Below, one piece after another: positions 17,840-27,367 of a DNA stretch of 49,111 nt. Made by a program: the position numbers and the translations under genes. The first letter of the stretch is position 1; each line of letters begins with the position of its first letter. This stretch comes from Gammaproteobacteria bacterium (GTDB taxonomy: Bacteria > Pseudomonadota > Gammaproteobacteria > GCA-001735895), in NCBI GenBank assembly GCA_022340305.1, contig JAJDOF010000062.1, positions 1 to 49,111 of the forward strand, written 5' to 3'. The notes beneath the pieces were generated by a model. The model made no database searches, was not told the origin of the DNA, and worked only from the letters and a program-made list of their open reading frames with translations.

Positions 17840-20479
17840 TCAGTTAACACTCCTGTCGAGGACATATTGCAAAATGCCACCTGCCTCGTAATAGGCGACT
17901 TCGTCACGCGTATCAATACGACACAGTACGTCTATCACAACTGCGCTGCCATTCGTATCGGTTACGGTAAGCTCAAGCTTCTGCCCCGGTTTCAGACCAC
18001 CCTGCATGCCACCAACACTGATCTGCTCAGCGCCCGTCAACTTGAGTTGCTGGCGATCGAAGCCATCGATGAATTGCAGCGGCAGCACACCCATGCCAAT
18101 CAGGTTGGAACGATGGATACGTTCGAAACTCTCGGCAATGACGGCACGCACACCAAGCAAACGTGAACCCTTGGCCGCCCAGTCGCGGCTTGATCCGGTA
18201 CCGTACTCTTTACCGGCGATGACTACCAGCGGGGTTCGCTGTTGTTGATATTGCATCGCCGCATCGTAAATGCTCATCAGTTCACCAGTTGGCATCTGCA
18301 GGGTTACGCCGCCTTCAACCTCGGGAGTCATTTCATTTTGGATGCGAATATTGGCAAAGGTGCCGCGCATCATCAGTTCGTGATTGCCGCGGCGCGAACC
18401 GTAGGAATTGAAATCCCGCTTTGTCACACCGTTTTTGATCAGGTAGCTGCCCGCCGGGCTATCGACGGCGATCGCACCGGCTGGTGATATGTGATCAGTG
18501 GTGATCGAATCGCCCAGCAGTGCGAGTATGCGCGCCTTTACGATCGGCTCCAGTTGTCGGCTGTTGTCCAGTTGAAAATATGGCGGATTGCGGATGTAAG
18601 TGGATTTTTCATCCCAGTTATAGGTCAGCGCATCACTCACTTCGATCGCCCGCCAGTTGTCGTCACCGCTGAACACATCGGCATACTGTTCGTTGAACAT
18701 ACGTTCGTTGACCATCATGACTGCATCGGCGATAGACTGATTACTGGGCCAGATATCGCGTAGGTAAACTGGTTTACCGTCGTGCCCCGCGCCTATCGGC
18801 TCTGCAGTCAGGTCGATGCAGGTACTGCCTGCGAGTGCATAGGCGACCACCAAAGGCGGCGAGGCAAGCCAGTTCGACTTGATCGCCTGGTGAATCCGGC
18901 CCTCGAAATTCCGGTTGCCGGAGAGTACGCTGGCAACGTTTAATTTACCTTCCTTGATCTGGCTTTCGATCGCGTCCGGCAAGGGCCCGGAGTTACCAAT
19001 ACAGGTGGTGCAGCCGTAACCCACCAGATTAAAGCCGAGCGCATCGAGTTCCTGCTGCAGGCCAGCCGCCTGCAAATATTCGGTTACCACCTTGGAACCC
19101 GGTGCCAGCGAGGTTTTCACCCAGGGTTTGGTGTCCAGTCCAAGCGCCCTGGCATTGCGTGCCAGCAGGCCGGCGGCCATCATCACCCTGGGGTTCGAAG
19201 TATTGGTACAGGAGGTGATCGCGGCAATCACGACATCACCATCGAGCAGTGTATCGACCGCGCCACGAGTTGTATTTGCGCGGTCACCGAGGATAGAGCG
19301 GGTTGCCTGCTTGATGCCCGACAGGGGTACGCGGTCCTGCGGGCGTTTAGGTCCGGCAAGCGACGCTTCCACCGAGTCGAGGTCGAGCGTCAGGCTGCTG
19401 CTGAACTCGGGATCTGGCTGATCCGCCTGGTACCAGAGTCCCTGGGCGCGACAATAGCTTTCAACCAGTTGCAGGGTAGCTTCATCGCGTCCGCTCAGGC
19501 GCAGGTAACGCAAGGTTTCCACGTCAACCGGGAAAAATCCACAGGTGGCGCCATATTCGGGTGCCATGTTGGCAAGCGTAGCGCGGTCGGCCAGGGGCAA
19601 CTGCGACAGCCCATCACCGTAAAATTCGACAAATTTGCCCACCACACCGTGCTCACGCAGCAACTGGGTAACAGTGAGCACCAGGTCGGTTGCGGTAATT
19701 CCTTCACGCAAACTGCCCTTGAAACGAAAGCCGACCACTTCGGGAATCAGCAGCGACACCGGTTGACCCAGCATCGCGGCCTCGGCTTCGATACCTCCCA
19801 CGCCCCAGCCGAGCACGCCGAGACCGTTGATCATGGTAGTGTGCGAATCGGTGCCCACCAGGGTATCGGGGAATGCATAGTGCTTGCCGTCCACCTCTTG
19901 CTGCCAGACTGTTTTCGCCAGGTATTCGAGGTTCACCTGGTGGCAGATACCGGTACCTGGCGGTACCACGCGGAAGTTATCAAACACCGAGGCGCCCCAC
20001 TTGAGAAAGCGGTAACGCTCGTCGTTACGCTCAACTTCGCGGGCAACATTGGCGGCAAAGGCATTGACGCTGGCGAATTCATCGACCATCACCGAATGAT
20101 CGATGACAAGATCTACCGGGATCTGCGGATTGACCCGATCAGGCTGCTCTGCGGCGGCATCGCGCATGGCTGCGAGGTCGACCACCGCGGGCACCCCGGT
20201 TAAATCCTGCATCAACACCCTGGCCGGACGAAAGGCAATTTCACGCTCAGAGCTACGCGACTCCAGCCAGTCAGCAAAGGCCCTGATATCCCCGGCAGCG
20301 TCATCGCCACCCTGTTCGCAGCGTAGAATATTCTCCAGCAGAATCTTTAAGGTAAACGGCAGGCAGCGGATCGCATCGAGATCCTGTTGCGCCAGCTTGT
20401 CGAGACTGTAGTAAAGGTATTCCTGGCCATCGACATTCAATGTCGAGAGGGTGTTGAAACTGTTACTACCGGGGGTCAT
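17840..20479 (-). CDS. acnA: Aconitate hydratase AcnA
   Basis: The 879-aa protein converts citrate to isocitrate through cis-aconitate in the TCA cycle, using a [4Fe-4S] cluster. Cluster ligands are in SCTNTSNPRVM and GYGCTTCIGNSG. DLVIDHSVMVDEF and FPDTLVGTDSHTTMINGLG are classic AcnA/IRP segments. The C-terminal swivel domain has GKEYGTGSSRDWAAKG. The ATG at 20479 has GAGGATA seven bases upstream; the 15-codon extension is not supported. The length matches the AcnA/IRP1 class rather than AcnB. It is followed directly by the DUF1840 gene. Confidence 0.97.
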   Translation of the reverse strand: MTPGSNSFNTLSTLNVDGQEYLYYSLDKLAQQDLDAIRCLPFTLKILLENILRCEQGGDDAAGDIRAFADWLESRSSEREIAFRPARVLMQDLTGVPAVVDLAAMRDAAAEQPDRVNPQIPVDLVIDHSVMVDEFASVNAFAANVAREVERNDERYRFLKWGASVFDNFRVVPPGTGICHQVNLEYLAKTVWQQEVDGKHYAFPDTLVGTDSHTTMINGLGVLGWGVGGIEAEAAMLGQPVSLLIPEVVGFRFKGSLREGITATDLVLTVTQLLREHGVVGKFVEFYGDGLSQLPLADRATLANMAPEYGATCGFFPVDVETLRYLRLSGRDEATLQLVESYCRAQGLWYQADQPDPEFSSSLTLDLDSVEASLAGPKRPQDRVPLSGIKQATRSILGDRANTTRGAVDTLLDGDVVIAAITSCTNTSNPRVMMAAGLLARNARALGLDTKPWVKTSLAPGSKVVTEYLQAAGLQQELDALGFNLVGYGCTTCIGNSGPLPDAIESQIKEGKLNVASVLSGNRNFEGRIHQAIKSNWLASPPLVVAYALAGSTCIDLTAEPIGAGHDGKPVYLRDIWPSNQSIADAVMMVNERMFNEQYADVFSGDDNWRAIEVSDALTYNWDEKSTYIRNPPYFQLDNSRQLEPIVKARILALLGDSITTDHISPAGAIAVDSPAGSYLIKNGVTKRDFNSYGSRRGNHELMMRGTFANIRIQNEMTPEVEGGVTLQMPTGELMSIYDAAMQYQQQRTPLVVIAGKEYGTGSSRDWAAKGSRLLGVRAVIAESFERIHRSNLIGMGVLPLQFIDGFDRQQLKLTGAEQISVGGMQGGLKPGQKLELTVTDTNGSAVVIDVLCRIDTRDEVAYYEAGGILQYVLDRSVN

Positions 20480-20543
20480 CGCGTATATCCTCGCTGGGAG
20501 TCCGCAGGGCAGACCCGCATCCAAATCCGACGATTATACCGAT

Positions 20544-21449
20544 TTATTCGCAGAAATAATGGATGATGTTGGGATCGGTGGGATCGACTTTTCTGCCCAG
20601 GCTGATATAGCCCGCACCAAACAGGGTGAACTCTTCGCGGCGCAGAAATATGATCTGGCCACCAGTGGTCTTGACGAAAGTGCCGTTGGTGCTCTGGTCA
20701 GTAAGCACGAATTTGCCGCGACGGTGCTCGATCTTGCAGTGATAACGCGAAATCAGGTCGCCCTTTACGACCAATTCACAATCCTTGCCTCGACCCACAA
20801 GATAAGAGGCCGTATCCACCGGAATTGGGTACGCCCTGCTCTGGTAGTTCAGCGTCAGGTTTTTGAGCTGCTCGTGACGTGCGGGATTGGTAAAACTGCT
20901 GGCGGTGGCCATGTTGGTCATGTCGCCCTCTTCTTCCCAGGCAAACAGGTAGACGTCAAGATGTTCGTTTTTCCCCTTGATGCGCAGGCGGTCAAAGGGT
21001 CGCATATTGTTGGAAAGTTCCGCGCTCTTGACCATAAAGGCAATTTCCTGGGTGCACAGTATCTGGCGTGCTTTGGCCATACTCGCAACCCGGGCGGCGA
21101 CGTTCACGGTATCTCCAAAAATATCGTCGTTTTCAAGAATGGTGCTGCCGTATTGCATGCCGATACGAATTGAGACCCCGATGGTTTCCGGCGTGCGATC
21201 GTCCTCCATCGACTCCTGGATTGACTTGGCCGCCAATATGGCGTTATCGATATCGATGAAATAAACCAGTATCTCGTCACCGATGGTCTTGACCAGGTGA
21301 CCTGCAAAGCGCTGCGAAATCGTGATCAATGCGTTCAATGCCCTGGAGATACGCTCTCTCGCCAGGTCATCGCCCATGTTTTCATACATGGCGGTGCTGC
21401 CCGCAACATCGGCGAACATCACTACGCAATTGATTGTCTCTCGCACCAC
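20544..21449 (-). CDS. Class III adenylate/guanylate cyclase with C-terminal FHA domain
   Basis: The protein is 301 aa. Residues 1-175 form a class III cyclase catalytic domain: metal Asp in MFADVAGSTAMYE (Asp14) and TIGDEILVYF (Asp58), followed by IRIGMQYGSTI and FGDTVNVAARVAS. Residues about 200-290 form an FHA domain (VGRGKDCELVV, SRYHCKIEH, STNGTFV) that binds phosphothreonine peptides. It starts with GTG. The order cyclase then FHA suggests cyclic-nucleotide synthesis controlled by Ser/Thr phosphorylation. A kinase/phosphatase pair lies at 34692-37476, but a link between them is inference. Confidence 0.92.
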   Translation of the reverse strand: MVRETINCVVMFADVAGSTAMYENMGDDLARERISRALNALITISQRFAGHLVKTIGDEILVYFIDIDNAILAAKSIQESMEDDRTPETIGVSIRIGMQYGSTILENDDIFGDTVNVAARVASMAKARQILCTQEIAFMVKSAELSNNMRPFDRLRIKGKNEHLDVYLFAWEEEGDMTNMATASSFTNPARHEQLKNLTLNYQSRAYPIPVDTASYLVGRGKDCELVVKGDLISRYHCKIEHRRGKFVLTDQSTNGTFVKTTGGQIIFLRREEFTLFGAGYISLGRKVDPTDPNIIHYFCE

Positions 21450-21635
21450 TAACTGATTCTCTTAAATGTCGACAGGGCAGATTATTCGGATTCGCTCTCG
21501 GGTGGGAAGGTTTCCAGAATCCTCGGATCAGGGTAATCACCCATCGGTTTTGCAAATAATATGCTGATCGAGTCTATCATGACTGAGTTGATTTTCCTTG
21601 GTTTTATATAGCAGGTCACTGAAAAATAAAAAGAA

Positions 21636-23045
21636 TTACTGCTCCTGCTTTTCTGAAATATGATCGATTGCCCGCTCCAGGCGCGCAAGGCTGCGCTCCT
21701 TGCCGAGCAATTCCAGGGTCTGGTCGATCGGTGGCGAAAACGAGCCCCCAGTGACGGCTACGCGTAACGGCTGACCCACCTTACCCATGCCGACATCCAG
21801 TTCAACGGTAATCGCCTCTATCAGCGCATGAATGTCGTCCGCAGTCCAGCTATCCAGCAACGTCAGGCGTTCGTGCAAACACTGCAGGGGCCGCAGTGCA
21901 GAAGCCTTGAGAACCTTGGCGGCTGCCTTTGCATCGTAATCGTTAAAGTCCTGGAAATAATACAGAATACTGTCCACCAGCTCGTTGATGGTCGATACCC
22001 GCTGGCGATACAAATCAACCACGGAGGCAAAATCGAGTACCCCGCTGTGGTCAATTTGGAGCCGCAGAAGCCGCTGTTCAACCAGGCCAACAATGCTGTC
22101 CAACGGAGCCCTCATCAAGTACTGCTGGTTAATCCAGTTGAGTTTTTCGGTATTGAACGATGAGGCCGATTTATTCAACCCGTCCAGTGAAAAAAGCTCG
22201 ATCATTTCGTCGCGGGTGAATATCTCCTGGTCACCGTGCGACCAACCCAGCCGAACCAGGTAATTGAGCATCGCCTCGGGCAGGTAACCAGCCTCGAAAT
22301 ACTCCATGACGCCAACCGCACCATGGCGTTTCGATAAGCGTTTACCGTCGTCACCCAGGATCATCGGCACATGCGCATACTCGGGAACCGTAGCGCCCAG
22401 GGCACGCAGAATATTCACCTGCCGCGGGGTATTGTTGACGTGATCGTCGCCGCGCAAAACATGGGTAATGTCCATCTCCATGTCATCGACCACTACCGAT
22501 AAATTATAGGTTGGGCTACCGTCACTACGCTCGATTATCAAGTCATCCAGTTCGCGGTTGTCGACACTGACAGCGCCCTTGACATGATCCTTGAAGCTGA
22601 CCATACCCTGCTGCGGGTTGCGAAATCGAACCACCATGGAAGACCCCGCTTGCGGCCCAAGTCCCAGCTCGCGACAACACCCATCGTAGCGCGGCTTTTG
22701 CTTATCTTTCATCTGTTGTTCGCGCAGATCTTCAAGTCGTTCACGGGAGCACTGGCAGTAATAGGCATCACCCTGCTCCAGCAATTGTGCAATGGCCTTG
22801 CGATAGTGCTCAAAGCGTTGCGTCTGGTAATAGGGACCTTCGTCGTAATCGAGACCCAGCCACTGCATCGCGTCCAGAATCGCCTGTACCGATTCAGGTG
22901 TCGAACGTTCGAGGTCGGTGTCCTCGATACGCAATACGAACTTACCCTTCATTTTCTTGCTGTAAAGCCAGCAGAATAACGCGGTGCGCGCACCGCCAAC
23001 GTGCAGTACACCGGTCGGACTCGGGGCAAATCGGGTTTTAATCAT
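21636..23045 (-). CDS. gltX: Glutamyl-tRNA synthetase
   Basis: The 469-aa protein charges tRNA-Glu. The class I HIGH-type motif is in RFAPSPTGVLHVGGART and the KMSKS-type motif in DGKRLSKRHGAVG. The C-terminal anticodon-binding alpha-helical cage is present (KVGQPLRVAVTG, ERSLARLERAI). The start is the ATG at 23045, the family's normal N-terminus; upstream in-frame codons are unsupported. CQCSRERLEDLREQQ and YDGCCRELG retain Cys residues in the region where some GluRS bind zinc. Confidence 0.97.
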   Translation of the reverse strand: MIKTRFAPSPTGVLHVGGARTALFCWLYSKKMKGKFVLRIEDTDLERSTPESVQAILDAMQWLGLDYDEGPYYQTQRFEHYRKAIAQLLEQGDAYYCQCSRERLEDLREQQMKDKQKPRYDGCCRELGLGPQAGSSMVVRFRNPQQGMVSFKDHVKGAVSVDNRELDDLIIERSDGSPTYNLSVVVDDMEMDITHVLRGDDHVNNTPRQVNILRALGATVPEYAHVPMILGDDGKRLSKRHGAVGVMEYFEAGYLPEAMLNYLVRLGWSHGDQEIFTRDEMIELFSLDGLNKSASSFNTEKLNWINQQYLMRAPLDSIVGLVEQRLLRLQIDHSGVLDFASVVDLYRQRVSTINELVDSILYYFQDFNDYDAKAAAKVLKASALRPLQCLHERLTLLDSWTADDIHALIEAITVELDVGMGKVGQPLRVAVTGGSFSPPIDQTLELLGKERSLARLERAIDHISEKQEQ

Positions 23046-23127
23046 TGGTTTCGAACAGCGTTGCAAAGCGCAGTATTCTACCCGATTAATGGCGACCGGG
23101 CCTGAGAAAAAGTTGCCTTTGACGACT

Positions 23128-23772
23128 TTAGTAGCGTTTGCGGATTATCAGCACCGAGTCCGCCTGCTGCATGTCGGTATGACGTAGAAACGAATTGCCA
23201 AGGAGAACCTCGTAAGGTTTATCACCGTCGATCACGGTGGCGCTTACATTGCGGAGCTTGATGCCACCGATGCTGACCGAATTCAACATGACCTGCCAGA
23301 CCGGCACGTTCGCTGCCGCGGTTCGTGCCATGGTACGCTCGCCCTTACTGAAGTCGATGCTTAGCGCCCTGGCTTTTTGACCACTCAGGGTAACGTGGGT
23401 TGCTCCCGTGTCCACCAGAAAACTGGTTGCCTTGTTATTGATAGTACCCTCGACGTAATACATGCCGCGGGTATCCGGAAAAATTCGAAGCTTGCTGCGG
23501 TCAGGCTTCTTGAAGTTGCCGGCAATCGACTGGTTGAGTTCGAGATTCAGGGTTTGACCATCGATCACCACGACGGCACCACGGCCCGTGGCGGACTGCA
23601 ATAACACACCCCCGAAGGTTTCCCCGACACTGACAACCTTCCGCAGATCGCCTACTTGCAACAACGCCTTGTTCGAGAATAACGCCATCACCTTGACACC
23701 GACAGGCTCCGCCAGCACAGCCGCTGACGACACCAGTAACACTAGGGCCATAAAGGCGCGCCGCCATTTCAT
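23128..23772 (-). CDS. Retropepsin-like aspartic protease family protein (periplasmic)
   Basis: The protein is 214 aa with a signal peptide (MKWRRAFMALVLLVSSAAVLA). The mature part holds a retroviral-type aspartic protease domain with catalytic SFLVDTGATHVTLS and the later EVLLGNSFLRH that forms the flap-end loop. These TIGR02281-like proteins act as homodimers outside the cytoplasm, and their targets are mostly unknown. Its start overlaps the pgpA stop by four bases, so it is the last gene of the rib-nusB-thiL-pgpA run. Confidence 0.87.
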   Translation of the reverse strand: MKWRRAFMALVLLVSSAAVLAEPVGVKVMALFSNKALLQVGDLRKVVSVGETFGGVLLQSATGRGAVVVIDGQTLNLELNQSIAGNFKKPDRSKLRIFPDTRGMYYVEGTINNKATSFLVDTGATHVTLSGQKARALSIDFSKGERTMARTAAANVPVWQVMLNSVSIGGIKLRNVSATVIDGDKPYEVLLGNSFLRHTDMQQADSVLIIRKRY

Positions 23773-24254
23773 ACCGAATTGACTAATTGCAATGCAATCT
23801 GCAGGGCGATGAGCGCATACAACGCTGCCAGCAGGTCGTCAAACATAATACCAAAACCACCTTTCATCTTTGCGTCCGCAATTCTTACCGGCCAGGGTTT
23901 TACGATATCGAACAGTCTAAATAGCACAAACCCGGCCAGAATCCATTGCCAGGCGGCCGGGACTGCGATCATGGTGATCCACAATCCGACGAATTCATCC
24001 CATACGATACCCGAGTGATCGTGCTCTCCGAGCGCAGCGCTGGTATAGCCACAGAGGTAAACACCGATAGCGAAAGCGACCGCAACTGCGAGCAGGTAGT
24101 ACCAGAACGGTAATTGCGCTAACAGTAAATACAGTGGTATCGCGACCACCGTGCCACAGGTCCCCGGCGCAAACGGCGACAGTCCCGAGCCAAACCCCAG
24201 CGACAGAAAATGCAGGGGATTGCGCAGCAGTCGTGGAGAAATCTTAGCCTGCAT
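23769..24254 (-). CDS. pgpA: Phosphatidylglycerophosphatase A
   Basis: The 161-aa membrane protein dephosphorylates phosphatidylglycerol phosphate to phosphatidylglycerol. Family landmarks are GFGSGLSPFAPGTCGTVVAIP near the N-terminus, VWDEFVGLWITM, and FRLFDIVKPWPVRIAD with MFDDLLAALYA near the end. Four hydrophobic segments can be seen. It follows thiL as in most gammaproteobacteria. Confidence 0.95.
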   Translation of the reverse strand: MQAKISPRLLRNPLHFLSLGFGSGLSPFAPGTCGTVVAIPLYLLLAQLPFWYYLLAVAVAFAIGVYLCGYTSAALGEHDHSGIVWDEFVGLWITMIAVPAAWQWILAGFVLFRLFDIVKPWPVRIADAKMKGGFGIMFDDLLAALYALIALQIALQLVNSV

Positions 24255-24337
24255 ACCTCACCGATATCCTGCTGCAAGTGCCGCAAAGCACACTGTGGCA
24301 AGGCGTACTCGCAGCGTAAACCACTGAGATCGGCGGA

Positions 24338-25294
24338 CTAGTCAAAATGGCGAAAACCTCCCGAGGTGGCAAGATCGACCTGTTGATTGCCGACTTGCAG
24401 CGTAAATCCGGCATCGGTTAACTCACCGATCTGCGTCAGGTGACAATCCGCATGTAGCCGGTTCCAGCTTTCGACTTCGCTACGATATTTTTGCGGAACG
24501 CTGCAGCAGATTTCGTAATCGTCACCCGCACCAAGCGCATATTGATAGAGGTTGTGCTGTGCAAGCCAGGGATCTACCGGCAAGGCGGCTCGATCGATTC
24601 GAGCGCCACAGTGGCTCGCATGGAGGATATGCGCCAGGTCACCCTGCAAGCCATCGGAAACATCGATCGCTGCGCTGGCAAAGCTGCGCAAAAAATCAAC
24701 CAGCTCCAACCTTGGTTGCGGGCGATTGAGTGCTTGCAGGCAGCGCCGACGTAAATCATCCGGTAATTCGACACGGCCTTGCTGATACGCGAGTCCGAGC
24801 CCGGCATTTCCCAGCAAGCCGGATACCAGCAGCAGATCACCCGCATTCCCCCCTGCCCTGGTGACAAACCTGGCGACAGGCACCAGCCCGGCAATCTGAA
24901 TAGAGATCGACAAATTACCCCGACAGGTATCGCCTCCGATCAATTGCAGCGCAAAGCGCTCCGCCGTGTACCTCAGACCATCGGCAAACTGCTGCAACCA
25001 GTCCGCGTCAACCCGTGGCAGGCTGATCGACAGTAAGAACCAGTCTGGAGTAGCCGCCATCGCCGCGAGATCGCTGAGGTTTACTGCAAGTGCCTTGTGA
25101 GCGATGTCGGCGGGGCTGGTATCGGCTGCAAAATGGACGCCGGAGATCAGCGTATCCATGCTAACCACCTGCTGAAAGCCCTCCGGAATCCCGACCACGG
25201 CCGCATCGTCGCCAATGGTCAACACCGTGTTGGGCGACGGCTTGCCGACATCGGCAAAGTAGTGCTGAATAATGGAAAATTCGTCTTGTGCCAT
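24338..25294 (-). CDS. thiL: Thiamine-monophosphate kinase
   Basis: The 318-aa enzyme phosphorylates thiamine phosphate to thiamine diphosphate. The AIR-synthase-like fold shows TIGDDAAVV for metal binding, SDLAAMAATPDWFLLS, GGDTCRGNLS and AAIDVSDGLQGDLAHI. The ATG at 25294 has GGGAG five bases upstream; a GTG directly before it is an alternative. It sits between nusB and pgpA in the usual order. Confidence 0.96.
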   Translation of the reverse strand: MAQDEFSIIQHYFADVGKPSPNTVLTIGDDAAVVGIPEGFQQVVSMDTLISGVHFAADTSPADIAHKALAVNLSDLAAMAATPDWFLLSISLPRVDADWLQQFADGLRYTAERFALQLIGGDTCRGNLSISIQIAGLVPVARFVTRAGGNAGDLLLVSGLLGNAGLGLAYQQGRVELPDDLRRRCLQALNRPQPRLELVDFLRSFASAAIDVSDGLQGDLAHILHASHCGARIDRAALPVDPWLAQHNLYQYALGAGDDYEICCSVPQKYRSEVESWNRLHADCHLTQIGELTDAGFTLQVGNQQVDLATSGGFRHFD

Positions 25295-25314
25295 CACGGC
25301 TCCCGACAGCAGTA

Positions 25315-25755
25315 TTACCCGGCCACTTCTAGTTCACGCAGCTCGGCGCAAAGCGGATCGAGTACGCCATTGACGAATTTGTGGCTATCATCGGCACCAT
25401 AGGTTTTGGCCAGGTTGATGGCTTCATTGATGATCACTTTATAGGGGATCTCGAGATGGTTTTGCAGCTCGTAGGTGGCGATGCGCAAGATATTGGTTTC
25501 GATCGGATCAACGTGATCGGCGAAATTGGCGACGTACTTGCGAAAACAACCATCAAGCGCCTCCGCCTGTGGTGGTATCTGGTACAACAGTTCCAGGAAA
25601 TACTCCTCATCGCCGGCGGCAACCCCCTGATCCTGCTGGTAGTGATCTCTTATCCAGTCGAGGTCCTCGCCGGACAATTGCCATTGATAAAGTGCCTGCA
25701 TCGCCTTGTCACGGGCATGTCGACGTTTCTTGATAAAGCGCGCCTTGTCATTCAC
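25315..25755 (-). CDS. nusB: Transcription antitermination factor NusB
   Basis: The 146-aa all-helical protein binds boxA RNA with NusE and supports rRNA antitermination. RRHARDKAMQALYQWQLSG, DHVDPIETNILRIATYEL and IPYKVIINEAINLAKTYG are the typical segments. It lies 12 bp after ribH, so it is clearly part of the operon. Confidence 0.96.
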   Translation of the reverse strand: MNDKARFIKKRRHARDKAMQALYQWQLSGEDLDWIRDHYQQDQGVAAGDEEYFLELLYQIPPQAEALDGCFRKYVANFADHVDPIETNILRIATYELQNHLEIPYKVIINEAINLAKTYGADDSHKFVNGVLDPLCAELRELEVAG

Positions 25756-25767
25756 GGATAGCAGGCT

Positions 25768-26241
25768 TTACTTGATTTTGCGCATCAGGCTGATCATTTC
25801 CATCGCACTCATGGCGGCATCGGCGCCCTTGTTGCCCGCCTTGGTACCGGCACGCTCGATCGCCTGTTCGATGGTGTCTGTGGTCAGAATGGCGTTGATC
25901 ACCGGTAGCGAGTGAGCGAGCGACAAAGATGCCAGTGCCTTGGCACTTTCGCCAGCGACTATGTCGAAATGTGGCGTTGCGCCGCGAATAACAGCACCCA
26001 GAGCAATAACAGCATCGTGCTTGCCCGAGGCCGCAAAAGTCTGCACCACCAGTGGTACTTCAAGTGCTCCGGGTACATGGCTGACGGTGATGTCACTGGC
26101 CGCAATGCCGGCCCGCTGTAAAGTATCGAGCGCCGCGGCGAGCAGGCTTTCTACAATAAAACCGTTAAACCTGCCGACCACGATCGCGATTCGGGCATCG
26201 GTAACGGTCAGGTCGCCATCAATCCGTTTGCTATCAGTCAT
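25768..26241 (-). CDS. ribH: 6,7-dimethyl-8-ribityllumazine synthase
   Basis: The 157-aa enzyme joins the RibB and RibD/phosphatase products to make lumazine, the direct riboflavin precursor. [45 protein letters not shown] and the [12 protein letters not shown] tail are characteristic. The ATG at 26241 follows a GAGGA site and lies 4 bp after the ribBA stop; the longer frame would overlap ribBA. Confidence 0.96.
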   Translation of the reverse strand: MTDSKRIDGDLTVTDARIAIVVGRFNGFIVESLLAAALDTLQRAGIAASDITVSHVPGALEVPLVVQTFAASGKHDAVIALGAVIRGATPHFDIVAGESAKALASLSLAHSLPVINAILTTDTIEQAIERAGTKAGNKGADAAMSAMEMISLMRKIK

Positions 26242-26245
26242 AGTG

Positions 26246-27367
26246 TTAGTCCTCTTCCGCATAATAATCGACCACTTCAAGCCCGAAGCCCGCGAGTCCA
26301 TGAAATACCTTGGGCGCGCTCAACAATCTCATCTTGCGTACGCCGAGATCAGCCAGAATCTGCGCCCCGATACCGTAAGTTCGCTGATCGTCGCCACGCT
26401 CGACCGGTCCGTGGCCCAGCAGTATCGCATCGATCAGGCTGACCATGTCCTTGGGTGATTCCGCCTGACGCAGGAACACGATAACACCCTCACCGGCTTT
26501 ATTTATTGTCTTCATGATATCGTGTAACGGCCAGCCGCGCCCGTGGGTCCCCGCGAGTGAATCGACCAGCGTATTTTGCACATGTACACGCACCAGTATC
26601 GGCTTTTCCGGGTCGATCTTACCCTTGACCAGGGCTAAATGCAGCTCCTGCGCGGTACTGTCTTCAAAAGCATAAAGCTTGAACTCACCGTATTCGGTCG
26701 GGAAAGGCGCTTCGACGATGCGCTCGACGGTGTGTTCGTTTTCGATCCGATAGCGAATCAAATCTTCAATGGTTCCGATCTTCAAGTCGTGCTGTACCGC
26801 AAACTGCTCGAGATCCTTGCGCCGTGCCATGGTGCCGTCGTCATTTAGAATTTCGACGATGACGGCGGCCGGTTCGAACCCGGCGAGGCGCGCCAGATCG
26901 CAGCCGGCTTCGGTGTGGCCGGCGCGAAACAGGACCCCACCCTTACGCGCCATCACCGGGAACACGTGTCCCGGCTGTACTATGCTACCGGGAGTAGCGT
27001 CAGGCCTGATTGCTGCCTGGATCGTCGTGGCGCGATCCGCAGCCGAAATTCCCGTCGTTACACCTTCAGCAGCTTCAATCGACACGGTAAAATTGGTCTC
27101 CATGACTTCGCGGTTGTCACCGACCATGAGCGGCAGTCGCAGTTGTTTACAGCGCTGCTCGGACAGGGTCAGGCAGATCAACCCGCGACCGTATCTTGCC
27201 ATGAAGTTAATGTGATCGGCGCTCACCAGCTGCGCCGCCATCAGCAGATCGCCCTCGTTTTCCCGGTCTTCATCGTCCATGATCACGACCATCTTGCCGG
27301 CCTTGATATCGTCGATGATTTGCTGGGTCGAATTCAATTTGATGGCCATTTCGGGCGCTTTACTCAT
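26246..27367 (-). CDS. ribBA: 3,4-dihydroxy-2-butanone-4-phosphate synthase with degenerate GTP cyclohydrolase II domain
   Basis: The N-terminal about 205 residues are an intact RibB domain ([53 protein letters not shown]) that converts ribulose-5-phosphate. The C-terminal GTP cyclohydrolase II-like domain has lost its zinc Cys set: the positions normally reading ECLTGD and CDCG are QNTLVD and THGRGW, and the RQEGRG motif is missing. Such RibB/RibA-like hybrids are known in gammaproteobacteria and cannot use GTP. The start (ATG 27367) overlaps the ribE stop by 8 bp. Confidence 0.94.
   Translation of the reverse strand: MSKAPEMAIKLNSTQQIIDDIKAGKMVVIMDDEDRENEGDLLMAAQLVSADHINFMARYGRGLICLTLSEQRCKQLRLPLMVGDNREVMETNFTVSIEAAEGVTTGISAADRATTIQAAIRPDATPGSIVQPGHVFPVMARKGGVLFRAGHTEAGCDLARLAGFEPAAVIVEILNDDGTMARRKDLEQFAVQHDLKIGTIEDLIRYRIENEHTVERIVEAPFPTEYGEFKLYAFEDSTAQELHLALVKGKIDPEKPILVRVHVQNTLVDSLAGTHGRGWPLHDIMKTINKAGEGVIVFLRQAESPKDMVSLIDAILLGHGPVERGDDQRTYGIGAQILADLGVRKMRLLSAPKVFHGLAGFGLEVVDYYAEED

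Noticed and set aside
21482..21580. Possible 32-residue peptide (MIDSISILFAKPMGDY...) upstream of the cyclase gene on the minus strand
   Set aside because: Ribosome-site spacing is poor and the family is unknown; too short to support.
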